DNA of 55,172 bases from Desulfuromonadales bacterium (GCA_013349405.1 DUZS01000024.1:1-55172); one strand, 5' to 3'; shown: positions 22,659 through 33,370, numbered from the stretch's first letter. Numbers and translations: made by a program. Notes: generated by a model from the letters alone, not told the origin.

Positions 22659-25348
22659 ACGTTGCGATGCCTCATGGCACCACCCATGGTTGGGGAATTG
22701 CCGGAAACTATCTGACGGCAGAGATTGCAAAGTTGCCACTGATTCCGGAAGTAACCCTGCACTGTGTGGCCGGACACCATTTTGCTGCATGTGACGAGGA
22801 ACGATGGAACCGCTTCAATATCGGTTACTGTTTCTTCGAGCATGAAATTCTTGCCTATCACTTCATTCCGGAAGCGGCCAAACGCTGGGATCATATTGTG
22901 GCCGGCTCTAGCTGGTGTGAGCACCACCTGCGTATTGCGGGGATGGAGCGTACCTCAACAATTCTGCAAGGGGTTGATCCGACACTGTTCCATTCTGTAC
23001 CACCCCGCCAGGATGATGGTCGCTTTATCGTGTTTTCGGGAGGGAAGTTCGAGTTCCGCAAAGGGCATGATCTGGTCATGGCTGCCATGAAGATATTCAT
23101 GGCCAGGCACCCGGATGTCTGGCTGGCCTGCGCCTGGCACAATGGTTGGCCGAATTCAATCAAGACAATGGAGCAATCACGCTATATCGATTTTCAGTAT
23201 CGGGATCTCCCGTACGACCAACTTTACTCCGACCTGCTTTCCGCGCATAGTATCGATTCGGCCCGTATAATACTCTACCCTTTGATGGAAAACCACATGA
23301 TGAAGTCAGCATACGCCAACAGCGACGTCGGTCTTTTTCCCAATCGCTGCGAAGGTGGCAATAACATGGTGATGTGCGAGTACATGGCCTGCGGCAGGCC
23401 GGTCATTGCCTCGACCATGACCGGGCATCGCGATGTCGTTGCGCCTGAATATGTCTTGTGTCTAGAGAGTTACGAGCCGGTTATGGCGCGTATGGGTGCT
23501 GAAATTACCGGCGTCTGGTTTGAGCCGAATCTGGAGGAAATGGTCGCACTTCTGGAACAGGCGTATTGTGACCGGCAGATGCTGCGCAGTGTCGGAGAGG
23601 TTGCGGGTCTGGCCATGATGCGGCTCTCCTGGGCTGAAGCCGCCCGGAGTTTTCATACTCTGGCTTGTCAACTGGCTCAGCCACATGGCACTGTTACCGT
23701 TTCACCTGTGCCGGAGAACCCAGAGTTTCTGTTTGCTGACGGACGTTTCGCAGAGGCCGAAAAAGGGTTCCGCGCCATGCTGGAGAAGGCTCCCCTTGAC
23801 CCGGAACTGTACAACAGCCTGGCGACAACCCTTGATCGCCTCGGAAGGTATGGCGAAGCGGTTTGGTATTATGAGAAAGCTCTTGCTTTACGCCCGCGTT
23901 TTTTTATTGCCCGGTTTAATCTGGCCAATACGTTGAAACGGCTTGAAGACGGTAGTGGTGCCATAGACCATCTTGAACAGGTAGTCGCAGCAGAACCCGA
24001 ATTTGTGGCCGCCTGGCAGAATCTTGCCCTCTGCTGTTTTGATGGGGGGAACGTGCAGCGTGCCACGGAATGCTTGGAGCGGGCAGTGATTTTGGAGCCA
24101 ACCTGTACGAAAAGCAAAATAGATCTGGGCGACATGCTTATAGAGCTGGGACGCTATCAGGATGCTGTGAACTGTTTTGACGAAGCTCTGGTTTCAATTC
24201 CTGATAATGCCGGCGTTCTTAATTCCAAGGGGATCGCCTTACAGGAGCTTGATGATCTTGACGGCGCTGAGGTCTGTTACCGGCGGATACTGGAGGACGA
24301 TCCTGACAATACTCTGGCGCTCAACAACCTGGGTACCATTCTCCGGTCGAACGCCTTACCACTCGAGGCTATCGACTGCTTTGACCGTGCCTTGAAGACG
24401 GCGCCCGGTGACGGGCAACTGATTTTCAACCGCTCTCTGGCAAGACTCGCCCTGGGAGATTTTGAATCCGGATGGCCGGACTATGAAAACAGATTTACAA
24501 AGGCTGAACCGGTTATGTTGAACCATTTGAACCTGCCGCGATGGGATGGTGGACCGCTGAGGGGCAAATGCCTCCTGGTGCAGTCCGAGCAGGGGTACGG
24601 AGACACACTGCTGTTTGCCCGATATCTGCCGTTGCTGTACCGTTTTGGCGGTTCTGTACTGTTTGAAGTGCAGGATCGTTCCATAAAATCGGCTGTAGAT
24701 CGTATAGACCCGGCAGTAACCGTCATTGCCAGAGGAGAACAGCTCCCGGCAGTGGACTGTCAGGTGCCATTACTGAGTCTACCGTTGCTATTTAAAACTG
24801 ATTTCTCTACTATCCCCTTCCCTGGTGGTTATCTGTTACCGGATCCTGACAGAAAAAATGCATGGGAGCAGTATCTGGGATCATCACACGGACGGAAGAA
24901 AGTCGGCCTCGTGTGGGGTGGCAGAAAACCCCGACTGAATGCAAACCGCTCCATGCGGTTACATGATCTGCGGCCGATACTGCAGGTTGAAGGTCTGCGC
25001 TTTATCAGCCTTCAGGTCGGTGAAGATGCTGCACAGGTGTCGGAATTTGGGGGACATGTTGAGGATGTCATGCACAAGGTTAGCAGCTTTGCCGATACTG
25101 CGGCACTGGTTGCAACGCTGGATCTGGTCATATCGGTAGACACTGCCGTAGCACATCTGGCCGGTGCACTCGGGGTGAATACCTGGGTTCTGCTGAAATA
25201 TGCTCCTGACTGGCGCTGGTTTCTGGAGCGCGGCGACAACCCGTGGTACGCCTCAATGAGGCTCTTCCGCCAGCAGGAGACGGGAGAGTGGGGCGTGCCT
25301 GTTACCCGGATTTCAGAAGCTTTAAAAACGCAGTTAAAAAAAGACTAA
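22655..25348 (+). CDS. GT4 - TPR - GT9-like fusion glycosyltransferase
   Basis: An 897-residue protein with three parts. Residues 1-335 are a GT4-like domain (IVFSGGKFEFRKGHDLVMAA, GLFPNRCEGGNNMVMCEYMA). Residues 350-590 are about seven TPR units. Residues 600-897 are the GT9-like module with SEQGYGDTLLFARY near 645, NRSMRLHDL, VDTAVAHLAGALG and DWRWFLERGDNPWY. The last two parts are paralogous to the genes at 8728 and 27782. I prefer the ATG at 22655 (ATGA overlap, GAAAGG upstream) over 22649. It is the last gene of the island: its TAA stop forms the first bases of the flagellin promoter. Confidence 0.82.
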   Translation: MNVAMPHGTTHGWGIAGNYLTAEIAKLPLIPEVTLHCVAGHHFAACDEERWNRFNIGYCFFEHEILAYHFIPEAAKRWDHIVAGSSWCEHHLRIAGMERTSTILQGVDPTLFHSVPPRQDDGRFIVFSGGKFEFRKGHDLVMAAMKIFMARHPDVWLACAWHNGWPNSIKTMEQSRYIDFQYRDLPYDQLYSDLLSAHSIDSARIILYPLMENHMMKSAYANSDVGLFPNRCEGGNNMVMCEYMACGRPVIASTMTGHRDVVAPEYVLCLESYEPVMARMGAEITGVWFEPNLEEMVALLEQAYCDRQMLRSVGEVAGLAMMRLSWAEAARSFHTLACQLAQPHGTVTVSPVPENPEFLFADGRFAEAEKGFRAMLEKAPLDPELYNSLATTLDRLGRYGEAVWYYEKALALRPRFFIARFNLANTLKRLEDGSGAIDHLEQVVAAEPEFVAAWQNLALCCFDGGNVQRATECLERAVILEPTCTKSKIDLGDMLIELGRYQDAVNCFDEALVSIPDNAGVLNSKGIALQELDDLDGAEVCYRRILEDDPDNTLALNNLGTILRSNALPLEAIDCFDRALKTAPGDGQLIFNRSLARLALGDFESGWPDYENRFTKAEPVMLNHLNLPRWDGGPLRGKCLLVQSEQGYGDTLLFARYLPLLYRFGGSVLFEVQDRSIKSAVDRIDPAVTVIARGEQLPAVDCQVPLLSLPLLFKTDFSTIPFPGGYLLPDPDRKNAWEQYLGSSHGRKKVGLVWGGRKPRLNANRSMRLHDLRPILQVEGLRFISLQVGEDAAQVSEFGGHVEDVMHKVSSFADTAALVATLDLVISVDTAVAHLAGALGVNTWVLLKYAPDWRWFLERGDNPWYASMRLFRQQETGEWGVPVTRISEALKTQLKKD

Positions 25349-25372
25349 AGTTTACGAGACGGCCGCCGATAA
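25346..25372 (+). promoter_or_regulatory. FliA (sigma-28) promoter of the flagellin operon
   Basis: TAAAGTTT at 25346-25353, an 11-base spacer and GCCGATAA at 25365-25372 match the sigma-28 consensus at every position. The -35 element overlaps the TAA stop of the preceding glycosyltransferase. Transcription should start near 25380, leaving a leader of about 65 bases. Confidence 0.9.
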
Positions 25373-25398
25373 TCAAAATACTCGAGTAAATAATAACA

Positions 25399-25416
25399 TA
25401 TGGTCAGAAGACCATA
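25399..25416 (+). promoter_or_regulatory. Hairpin in the flagellin mRNA leader
   Basis: TATGGTC and GACCATA pair perfectly over seven bases around an AGAA loop, 28 bases ahead of the flagellin start and upstream of its GAAAGGGG ribosome binding site (25428-25435). FlbT acts on the flagellin mRNA 5' leader in Caulobacter, and flbT is encoded in this operon, so this is a reasonable target candidate. Confidence 0.5.
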
Positions 25417-25444
25417 AATTAACCTAAGAAAGGGGTATCACGTC

Positions 25445-26266
25445 ATGGCAATCTCAGACATCTCATTAACATCAGGAATGCGCAACAATCTCATGCAGTT
25501 GCAGAATACCAGCACGCTTGTCGCCCGCACACAGGAGCGTCTTGCTACCGGTCGAAAGGTCAACACTGCTCTCGACAATCCGACCAACTACTTTGCCGCA
25601 CAGTCCGCAAATAATAGAGCGGGCGACCTGGGCATCCGTAAAGACGGGATGGCAGAGGCAATACAGACCGTAAAGGCTTCTGATGCAGGCGTGTCCGCCA
25701 TTACATCATTGGTCGAAGCGGCCAAAGGTCTCGCGGCTGCAGCTCTCGGAACCAGTAGCACTATCGATCGTGCTGCCTTCGCGGGTCAGTTTGCGACTCT
25801 GCTGACACAAATCAACTCCCTTGGCAGCGATTCCGGCTATAGAGGCACCAATCTGCTGGGCGGTGCCACCATGACGGTAACCTTCAACGAGAATGCCTCT
25901 TCAACCCTGAAAGTGAATGGATTCACCGCAAGTAATATTGGCCTGTCGATCGCTGCTCCTGTTGCATCTTGGTCCAATGCCGGTGACGGAGACATCACCA
26001 TGTCTCAGGCCAATTTGGCAACTGCCACCAATGAGTTACGCAACCAGTCCAAAAATCTGGCTAACAACCTGAACATCATTACCAGCCGTCAAACGTTCAC
26101 CGATAATATGATTTCAACGCTGCAAACCGGTGCCAATAACCTGACCCTGGCCGATATGAACGAGGAAGGCGCTAATATGCTGATGTTGCAGACCCGTCAG
26201 TCCCTGGGTACCACAGCATTGAGCCTCTCTTCGCAGGCTGCCCAGTCAGTCCTCAGACTCTTCTAG
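25445..26266 (+). CDS. Flagellin
   Basis: A 273-residue flagellin, short because the variable central region is small. The N-terminal D0/D1 helix region (about 1-100) reads SLTSGMRNNLMQLQNTSTLV, RTQERLATGRKVNTALDNP and AIQTVKASDAGVSAI. The C-terminal D1/D0 region (about 190-273) reads NELRNQSKNLANNLNII and ends AAQSVLRLF. The N-terminal wording and the neighbouring flbT/flaF genes are the type seen in alphaproteobacterial flagellins. The surface-exposed middle (about 110-185) is rich in Ser, Thr and Asn and would hold glycosylation sites for the enzymes encoded upstream. It has a consensus FliA promoter and a strong ribosome binding site. Confidence 0.93.
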   Translation: MAISDISLTSGMRNNLMQLQNTSTLVARTQERLATGRKVNTALDNPTNYFAAQSANNRAGDLGIRKDGMAEAIQTVKASDAGVSAITSLVEAAKGLAAAALGTSSTIDRAAFAGQFATLLTQINSLGSDSGYRGTNLLGGATMTVTFNENASSTLKVNGFTASNIGLSIAAPVASWSNAGDGDITMSQANLATATNELRNQSKNLANNLNIITSRQTFTDNMISTLQTGANNLTLADMNEEGANMLMLQTRQSLGTTALSLSSQAAQSVLRLF

Positions 26267-26302
26267 TCGTAAACGAAGAGGCCGTATCATTAACAACCTG
26301 AG

Positions 26303-26329
26303 CGGGGAGAGGGCAACCTCTTCCCGTTT
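26303..26329 (+). terminator. Hairpin after flagellin, probable partial terminator
   Basis: A 10-bp stem (CGGGGAGAGG / CCTCTTCCCG, one G-U pair) closes a GCAA loop and is followed by only three T residues. The short T run suggests partial termination or 3'-end protection, so that flagellin message exceeds the downstream flbT and flaF message. Confidence 0.55.
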
Positions 26330-26358
26330 GCCTATTTCAGCCTTGAGAGGTGATTGCC

Positions 26359-26991
26359 ATGAGAATCGAAGGTAACGATCAGAGATTGGCGGCGGTAACA
26401 GCCACCCAGATGCAGAACAGTGGAACCCAGCAGATGCTGGCTGCAAAAAACGTGCAGCAGCAGGATGCTCAAAAGGCGGGTAAAGAAAATACCGTACAGT
26501 CCATAACGGGAGACAAAGTTTCTATTACGGTCGAAATCCCTAAAAACACTGCTGATGCGCTGCAAAAAATGGGCAGCATCTCAGATTTTCTCAATTCCAC
26601 CGCCACCAATCTTCGCCAGACAAATGAAGGACTGAAAGAGACCTCTCGTATCGTTACCGATATGAAGAGCTCTTTAGACAAGATCATCAAAAACTATCCC
26701 CCGTATTCCATTCAGAGCCAGGAGCGCATAGATGAGCTGATGAATTTTTCATCTCTGAAAAAACAAATCCTGAGCCTCGAGTTTCCTACACCGCCCCCCC
26801 CGGCTTATGAAAGTGTCAAACATCTCTGGGAAGACCTCTTCAGCGGGCCGGAAAAGACACTCCAGACTCCTACCCTGCCGAAAGATGCTCCGGATACTCA
26901 TGTTGCTGCTGCCGCTAAGCAGTTGGACGTAATTGGCAGTCAGATCGGCTTGATTCAAGAGACTATGAGTAATGCTGTGATGAAGGGTTGA
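26359..26991 (+). CDS. Unrecognised protein in the flagellin-flbT-flaF operon
   Basis: A 210-residue cytoplasmic protein with no signal peptide or membrane segment. The first 60 residues are Gln/Ala-rich and low in complexity, like a disordered tail. Residues 60-110 look like coiled-coil helix (DFLNSTATNLRQTNEGLKET). A proline run (TPPPPAY) follows near 140, then a helical C-terminus. I cannot name a family. Its place between flagellin and flbT suggests a role in flagellin export, chaperoning or glycosylation. ATG 26359 has GAGAGG at 26345-26350; an upstream GTG at 26350 overlaps that site. It lies five bases from flbT. Confidence 0.6.
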   Translation: MRIEGNDQRLAAVTATQMQNSGTQQMLAAKNVQQQDAQKAGKENTVQSITGDKVSITVEIPKNTADALQKMGSISDFLNSTATNLRQTNEGLKETSRIVTDMKSSLDKIIKNYPPYSIQSQERIDELMNFSSLKKQILSLEFPTPPPPAYESVKHLWEDLFSGPEKTLQTPTLPKDAPDTHVAAAAKQLDVIGSQIGLIQETMSNAVMKG

Positions 26992-26996
26992 TTTTT

Positions 26997-27395
26997 ATGC
27001 CACTCACTCTGACCTTAAAGCCGGGAGAGCGGGTAATTGTGGCCGGAGCGGTGATAAAAAACGGCTCGTCAGTTGCTCATCTGCAGATAGAAAACCATGT
27101 GACGCTCCTTCGGCAGAAGGATGTTCTGACGGAAGCGGAGGCGAATTCTCCCTGTAAAAAAATTTACTTTGCTGTTCAGTTGATGTACATCGGCAATGGC
27201 TTGACGCCCGAATTTGCTCAGGTATACTGGGATCTGGTTCGGGATGTTCTTGTTGCCGCTCCGAGTACAAAAGACTTGATTTCTCAGATAAGCGCGTATA
27301 TTGTCGGGGCTGATTTTTATCCGGCTCTTAAGGTGGCCAAAAAACTTATTTCCTACGAAGAGGAGCTTATTAGCCATGTCCCAAAACCAGGTTAA
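26997..27395 (+). CDS. flbT: FlbT, post-transcriptional regulator of flagellin
   Basis: A 132-residue protein with the FlbT N-terminus PLTLTLKPGERVIVAGAVIKNG, split as PLTLTLKPGERV and IVAGAVIKNG, then LRQKDVLTEAEANSPCKKIY. It matches the family in length and in its order of conserved blocks. In Caulobacter FlbT binds the flagellin mRNA leader and promotes its decay; in some other bacteria it activates flagellin synthesis. The ATG at 26997 follows AAGGG at 26983-26987. The gene overlaps flaF by 20 bases. Confidence 0.85.
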   Translation: MPLTLTLKPGERVIVAGAVIKNGSSVAHLQIENHVTLLRQKDVLTEAEANSPCKKIYFAVQLMYIGNGLTPEFAQVYWDLVRDVLVAAPSTKDLISQISAYIVGADFYPALKVAKKLISYEEELISHVPKPG

Positions 27396-27753
27396 TGCCT
27401 ATACGTCCGTGCAGAAAGAAACTTTGAGTGGAAGGGAGTTGGAGGCTTCCGTACTTTCCCGGGCTGGTCTCATGCTGAAGAGTGTCAAAGAAAACTGGGG
27501 TGCGCCTGATAGAGATCATAAACTGCTGGAAGCGGTTAAGTTTAATCAGAAGGTCTGGAGTTTTTTTCAGGCGGAGTTGTCTGACCCGGAAAATCCTCTT
27601 CCCAGTAATCTGCGTGAAGACATTCTGAATCTGAGTATCTTTATCGACAAGCGCCTCTTTGAAGTCCTGGCGTACCCGAACCCTGAAAAACTTGCTATCA
27701 TCATCGATATCGATTTCAACATTGCTGCCGGTTTGAGGACAACTCCCGGGTAA
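27376..27753 (+). CDS. flaF: FlaF, flagellin synthesis/secretion regulator
   Basis: A 125-residue protein: NAYTSVQKETLSGRELEASVL at the N-terminus, W-FFQAEL in the middle, and the characteristic LPSNLREDILNLSIFIDKR block (residues about 75-93). FlaF works with FlbT; in Caulobacter it is needed for flagellin translation and secretion. GAGGAGC (27360-27366) supplies the ribosome binding site inside flbT, so translation is coupled. The terminator at 27784 ends the operon. Confidence 0.85.
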   Translation: MSQNQVNAYTSVQKETLSGRELEASVLSRAGLMLKSVKENWGAPDRDHKLLEAVKFNQKVWSFFQAELSDPENPLPSNLREDILNLSIFIDKRLFEVLAYPNPEKLAIIIDIDFNIAAGLRTTPG

Positions 27754-27781
27754 TGAACGGAGCTGACATCCAGATGCAAAA

Positions 27782-29188
27782 TTAATCCTTTGGGGCGAAC
27801 TCAAAGGATTTTTTTTTCGAGCATAAATATTCAAGAGCCGATTGCGCTCTGGATATAACATCATCCCAATCTCCTGGCTGCTTCTGTCGAAAAATTTGAG
27901 TGTTCGGGTACCATGGTGAGTCAGTTCGCTCAAGCAGCCAGCGCCAGTCCGGGGCGAACGGGAGCAGAAGATATACCTGTTTGCCCATCGCCCCGGCCAG
28001 GTGGGCAACTGCCGTGTCAATGCTGATTACCAGATCAAGCTGTTCTATCAGCGCTGCAGTGTCGGCAAAGTCTTCTATCTGGATGGTAAGATCTACAAGA
28101 TTACAAGCCGATTGCTGAGCATTAACGTGCCCTGCCTCTTCTCCGAGTTGCAGAGAAAAAAAGGTGACGTTCTTTACTGAGAGGAGCGGGGCAAGTTCCG
28201 GCAAATGACAGGAACGGAGTGGATCCGGATACTTTTTGCCGGCCCAGACCAGGCCTATTCTGGGATTCATCGGATAATTAGACATGAGCGCTGACCATTT
28301 CTGCTGCTGCACGGCGCTTACACACAGGTACGGGGATGTTGAAGGGATGTATTGCAGCGTGGTGCCGAAAATTCCAGGTAATGTGAGCAGCGGGGCCTGA
28401 CAGCTGAATGGTGGAAGAGCTGCTCCGAAAGGGACAACGGAGTGAATTCCAGACACACTCTGAAAGAGTCGCACGAGTTGGGGGTGACATTCGATGATAA
28501 CCGTACCGCCACGCTCGGCTACCAGCGAAGCATAACGTATAAACTGGATGGCGTCGCCGAACCCCTGCTCGGCATGGAGCAGAATGGTTCTCCCTTCCAG
28601 AGGAGAGCCATCCCAGAGCGGGATATCGGTATGACGGCATGGAGAGGTGAAATCAGGCTTGCGCCAGCGCCAATCGTATTCCGGCCATCCTTCCTCATAG
28701 CGTCCCTGCAGCAGCAGGTTCAAGGCGAGATTCCAATGGGCTGCAGCAAAAGAGGGATCGAGCTGGATCGCCTTACGGCACGCTGCTTCTGCTTCAGAAA
28801 TCTTTCCCAGTGCCTGCAGCGCCGTGGCACCGGTGGCAAGTGGAACGGGAGATGTTGCCAGAAACCCTGCTGCGCGGGAAAAACAGTCGGCCGCTTCTGC
28901 AAAACGGCCAAGCGCCAGCAGAGAATTTCCCAGGTTGTTGTGGATTTCACCTGTTTCCGGTGCACAGTTAAGAGCCTTTTGATAGCTGGCAACAGCCTCT
29001 TCATAGCGTCCCAGATCATGCAATGCCGCGCCGGCATAGAGGTGAAGTGTCCCATTTGACCGGTCAAGATCTAAAGCGGACTGGAAGCGCACGAGCGCCT
29101 CGTCTGCATTTCCCCGTTGCAATAACGTAGCGCCTTCGCTGAACAGCTGCTGTAGCTGATTGCTCCGCTGGTTGTATTGTTGGTTCAT
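27782..29188 (-). CDS. TPR plus GT9-like glycosyltransferase
   Basis: A 468-residue protein. TPR units occupy residues 10-180. The GT9-like module follows with HAEQGFGDAIQFIRY near 222, LRSCHLPELAPLL, IDTAVAHLAGAMG and DWRWLLERTDSPWYP. It is the simple two-domain form of the modules found in the larger fusions at 8728 and 22655 and lacks any added domain. It is convergent to the flagellin operon and lies on the opposite strand from the rest of the island. It probably uses an ADP- or UDP-activated sugar, but the donor is unknown. The start has no strong Shine-Dalgarno sequence. Confidence 0.82.
   Translation of the reverse strand: MNQQYNQRSNQLQQLFSEGATLLQRGNADEALVRFQSALDLDRSNGTLHLYAGAALHDLGRYEEAVASYQKALNCAPETGEIHNNLGNSLLALGRFAEAADCFSRAAGFLATSPVPLATGATALQALGKISEAEAACRKAIQLDPSFAAAHWNLALNLLLQGRYEEGWPEYDWRWRKPDFTSPCRHTDIPLWDGSPLEGRTILLHAEQGFGDAIQFIRYASLVAERGGTVIIECHPQLVRLFQSVSGIHSVVPFGAALPPFSCQAPLLTLPGIFGTTLQYIPSTSPYLCVSAVQQQKWSALMSNYPMNPRIGLVWAGKKYPDPLRSCHLPELAPLLSVKNVTFFSLQLGEEAGHVNAQQSACNLVDLTIQIEDFADTAALIEQLDLVISIDTAVAHLAGAMGKQVYLLLPFAPDWRWLLERTDSPWYPNTQIFRQKQPGDWDDVISRAQSALEYLCSKKKSFEFAPKD
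27784..27817 (+). terminator. Terminator of the flagellin operon, inside the convergent gene
   Basis: AATCCTTTG (27784-27792) pairs perfectly with CAAAGGATT (27802-27810), followed by seven T residues. On the other strand the same bases encode the last dozen codons, including the KKK run, of the convergent TPR-glycosyltransferase. One stretch thus serves as + strand terminator and as - strand coding sequence. Confidence 0.8.
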
Positions 29189-29201
29189 ATTCTACGGCAC
29201 G

Positions 29202-31481
<2,280 letters not shown>

Positions 31482-31483
31482 TT

Positions 31484-31672
31484 ATGGCGGTTGTTGATCA
31501 AGCACCGAACGAATTGGAACAACTGCTGGCCGACGTGCAGCGCACTATCCGCGAAAATGATCTGTTCATCCGCTCCCTTAAGAAAGAAGCGGTTGATGCC
31601 GCTACGGACGACAGTGATGAGGAAAGCGATTATGATAGTGCCGTAGATAAAGATGATTACGAGGAGTTGTAG
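31484..31672 (+). CDS. Small acidic protein downstream of trxB
   Basis: A 62-residue protein two bases after the trxB stop. The first 37 residues look like one amphipathic helix (LEQLLADVQRTIRENDLFI), and the last 24 are almost all Asp, Glu, Ser and Tyr, so they are probably disordered. I recognise no family. The tight spacing implies co-transcription with trxB, and the terminator at 31701 ends both. Confidence 0.65.
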   Translation: MAVVDQAPNELEQLLADVQRTIRENDLFIRSLKKEAVDAATDDSDEESDYDSAVDKDDYEEL

Positions 31673-31700
31673 CGGTTGGTAGTTGTGGTTTTCTGAATAT

Positions 31701-31735
31701 ATAAAGGCCCCAATCAGTGAGATCGGGGCCTTTAT
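31701..31735. terminator. Bidirectional terminator between trxB operon and imcH
   Basis: ATAAAGGCCCC (31701-31711) and GGGGCCTTTAT (31725-31735) form a perfect 11-bp stem around a 13-base loop, with A-rich and T-rich ends on both sides. It can serve both converging operons. Confidence 0.8.
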
Positions 31736-31765
31736 ATGTTCAACTGTCAGAGAATGTAACTACGG

Positions 31766-33370
31766 TCAGTGTTTCTTCTTCTCCCCACCGGTGACATCAA
31801 TGCCGGCAGCGGCATGGCAGTCACTGCAGTTTGTTGTCTTCATCTCATCACCGATATCGACAGGATGCACAAAGTCCTTAACCTGTGTCCCCCTGGGGAT
31901 GTTTTCCTGAGTCTGGCTTAAGACGTTGTGACAGAGGTTGCAGTCCTTGGAGATGATCTTGCCGGCGGCATTCTTGTGTTTACCGTCGTGGCAGCGGAAA
32001 CAGCCCGGAAAGTAGAAGTGCCCCATATGTGACGGATAGGCGCTCCAGACGACCTTCATCTTGGGGAAGAAGTTTCTGGAGTAAATACGCTGAACCTCTT
32101 CAGATGCCTGTTTGATAGATGCTGCCTTGGCGGTAACGAGCGTCGGGTAATTCTTTGCGTAATACTCCTTCAGCCCCTTGTCGATAGCTGCAACGGCTTC
32201 TTCATTGCTCTTGTATGTCTCTTCCAATAGTTCACTGCTTATTTTTTTCAGGAACGGGAGCGTCGGGTCAAGCCGCTTCGCCTCAAAACCATGATCCAGC
32301 TCGTCACTCGGGGGATTATAGGCATGAGCCGGCCTGTTGTGGCAGTCGATGCAATCCATGACACGTTTTTCACGCTTGGCTATTTCTTCTTTTGTGATCG
32401 GCTTTTCCGTACTTATGTACTCTTCAAGGGTACCGTCACTTTTTTTGAACGCAACATATGGGATGTCCATGCGTTTTTCATCGGTCGCGACATAGGCAAC
32501 TTCCTTGCCGATGTGCCAATGGATTCCTGATGTGTTAGGCGCTCCGGGCGTACCGCCGATTTTTATCAGCATCTGCAACTCACGCTTGGTATTCTCCTCA
32601 TTGGGGGCGTTATGAGAAAAGATCTTGTGACGCGCCGAAATGAATTTTTCCGGCCAGTGGCAGCGCTCACAGGTTCCTCGTGCCGGGCGCAGGTTGTGAA
32701 CGGGCGTTGGAATAGGTGTCGGAAACGTTCCGGTCAGTACTGAGTAAAGCTGCCGGGTGCCGTTAATCTTGGCTTTGACGTAGTAATCGAGTCCGGATCC
32801 GACATGACATTCGACACAGCGAACCCGAGCGTGAGGTGATTGCATCCAGGCGGTATGCTCCGGTTCCATCGGTACGTGACAGACTTCGCCGCAGAACGTT
32901 GTGGATTCAGTAAATTCGAACCCCTTGATAGTCGTGACACCGATTACTGCAAAAAAAACCACCGTGACCAGAGCGAAAAAACCGGCAAGGCGGAGCTTTT
33001 TCGGGTCATTGAAATCCAGGCGCGGCAGTGGCGGCAGTCCCAATTCAGGCCTCCTGCGGTGTCTGCTGCGCGTACGCCAGGCACCGTAGTAGGTCATTAC
33101 TCCACCGAGCAGAATTCCGCCGGGCAGGATAAAGAAGGTCACTATTTCGAGGTACGGGTTTTCAAAACCTCTGAAAGCCTGCAAGGCCAGAAACATAACA
33201 ATCACCACGGCCGAGATCGCTGAGGTGAGCATTCCCAGAAGGCTGATAACATTAAAGTAATATTTTTCCGCCGAAATTATTTTGCGTGAGTCTACTTTGC
33301 GAGTCTGTTCCTTACGTCGATCCTCCTTACGTGTATCTTCAAAATCGGTATTATTTTCCGGTGTCTCCAT
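31766..33370 (-). CDS. imcH: ImcH-like seven-heme inner-membrane c-type cytochrome (NapC/NirT family)
   Basis: A 534-residue cytochrome. A charged, Arg/Lys-rich cytoplasmic N-terminus is followed by three membrane helices at about 40-64, 72-96 and 128-150. The heme sites are a CX3CH (CGEVCH near 158) followed by six CXXCH motifs: CVECH, CERCH, CIDCH, CFRCH, CNLCH and CSDCH. Seven hemes and this layout match ImcH of Geobacter, the quinol oxidase needed for high-potential extracellular acceptors; the identity is inferred from architecture. I place the start at 33370 because GGAGG (33375-33379) lies five bases ahead; an ATG at 33382 is poorly supported. It is convergent to trxB and divergent from the DUF2339-like gene. 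Confidence 0.8.
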   Translation of the reverse strand: METPENNTDFEDTRKEDRRKEQTRKVDSRKIISAEKYYFNVISLLGMLTSAISAVVIVMFLALQAFRGFENPYLEIVTFFILPGGILLGGVMTYYGAWRTRSRHRRRPELGLPPLPRLDFNDPKKLRLAGFFALVTVVFFAVIGVTTIKGFEFTESTTFCGEVCHVPMEPEHTAWMQSPHARVRCVECHVGSGLDYYVKAKINGTRQLYSVLTGTFPTPIPTPVHNLRPARGTCERCHWPEKFISARHKIFSHNAPNEENTKRELQMLIKIGGTPGAPNTSGIHWHIGKEVAYVATDEKRMDIPYVAFKKSDGTLEEYISTEKPITKEEIAKREKRVMDCIDCHNRPAHAYNPPSDELDHGFEAKRLDPTLPFLKKISSELLEETYKSNEEAVAAIDKGLKEYYAKNYPTLVTAKAASIKQASEEVQRIYSRNFFPKMKVVWSAYPSHMGHFYFPGCFRCHDGKHKNAAGKIISKDCNLCHNVLSQTQENIPRGTQVKDFVHPVDIGDEMKTTNCSDCHAAAGIDVTGGEKKKH

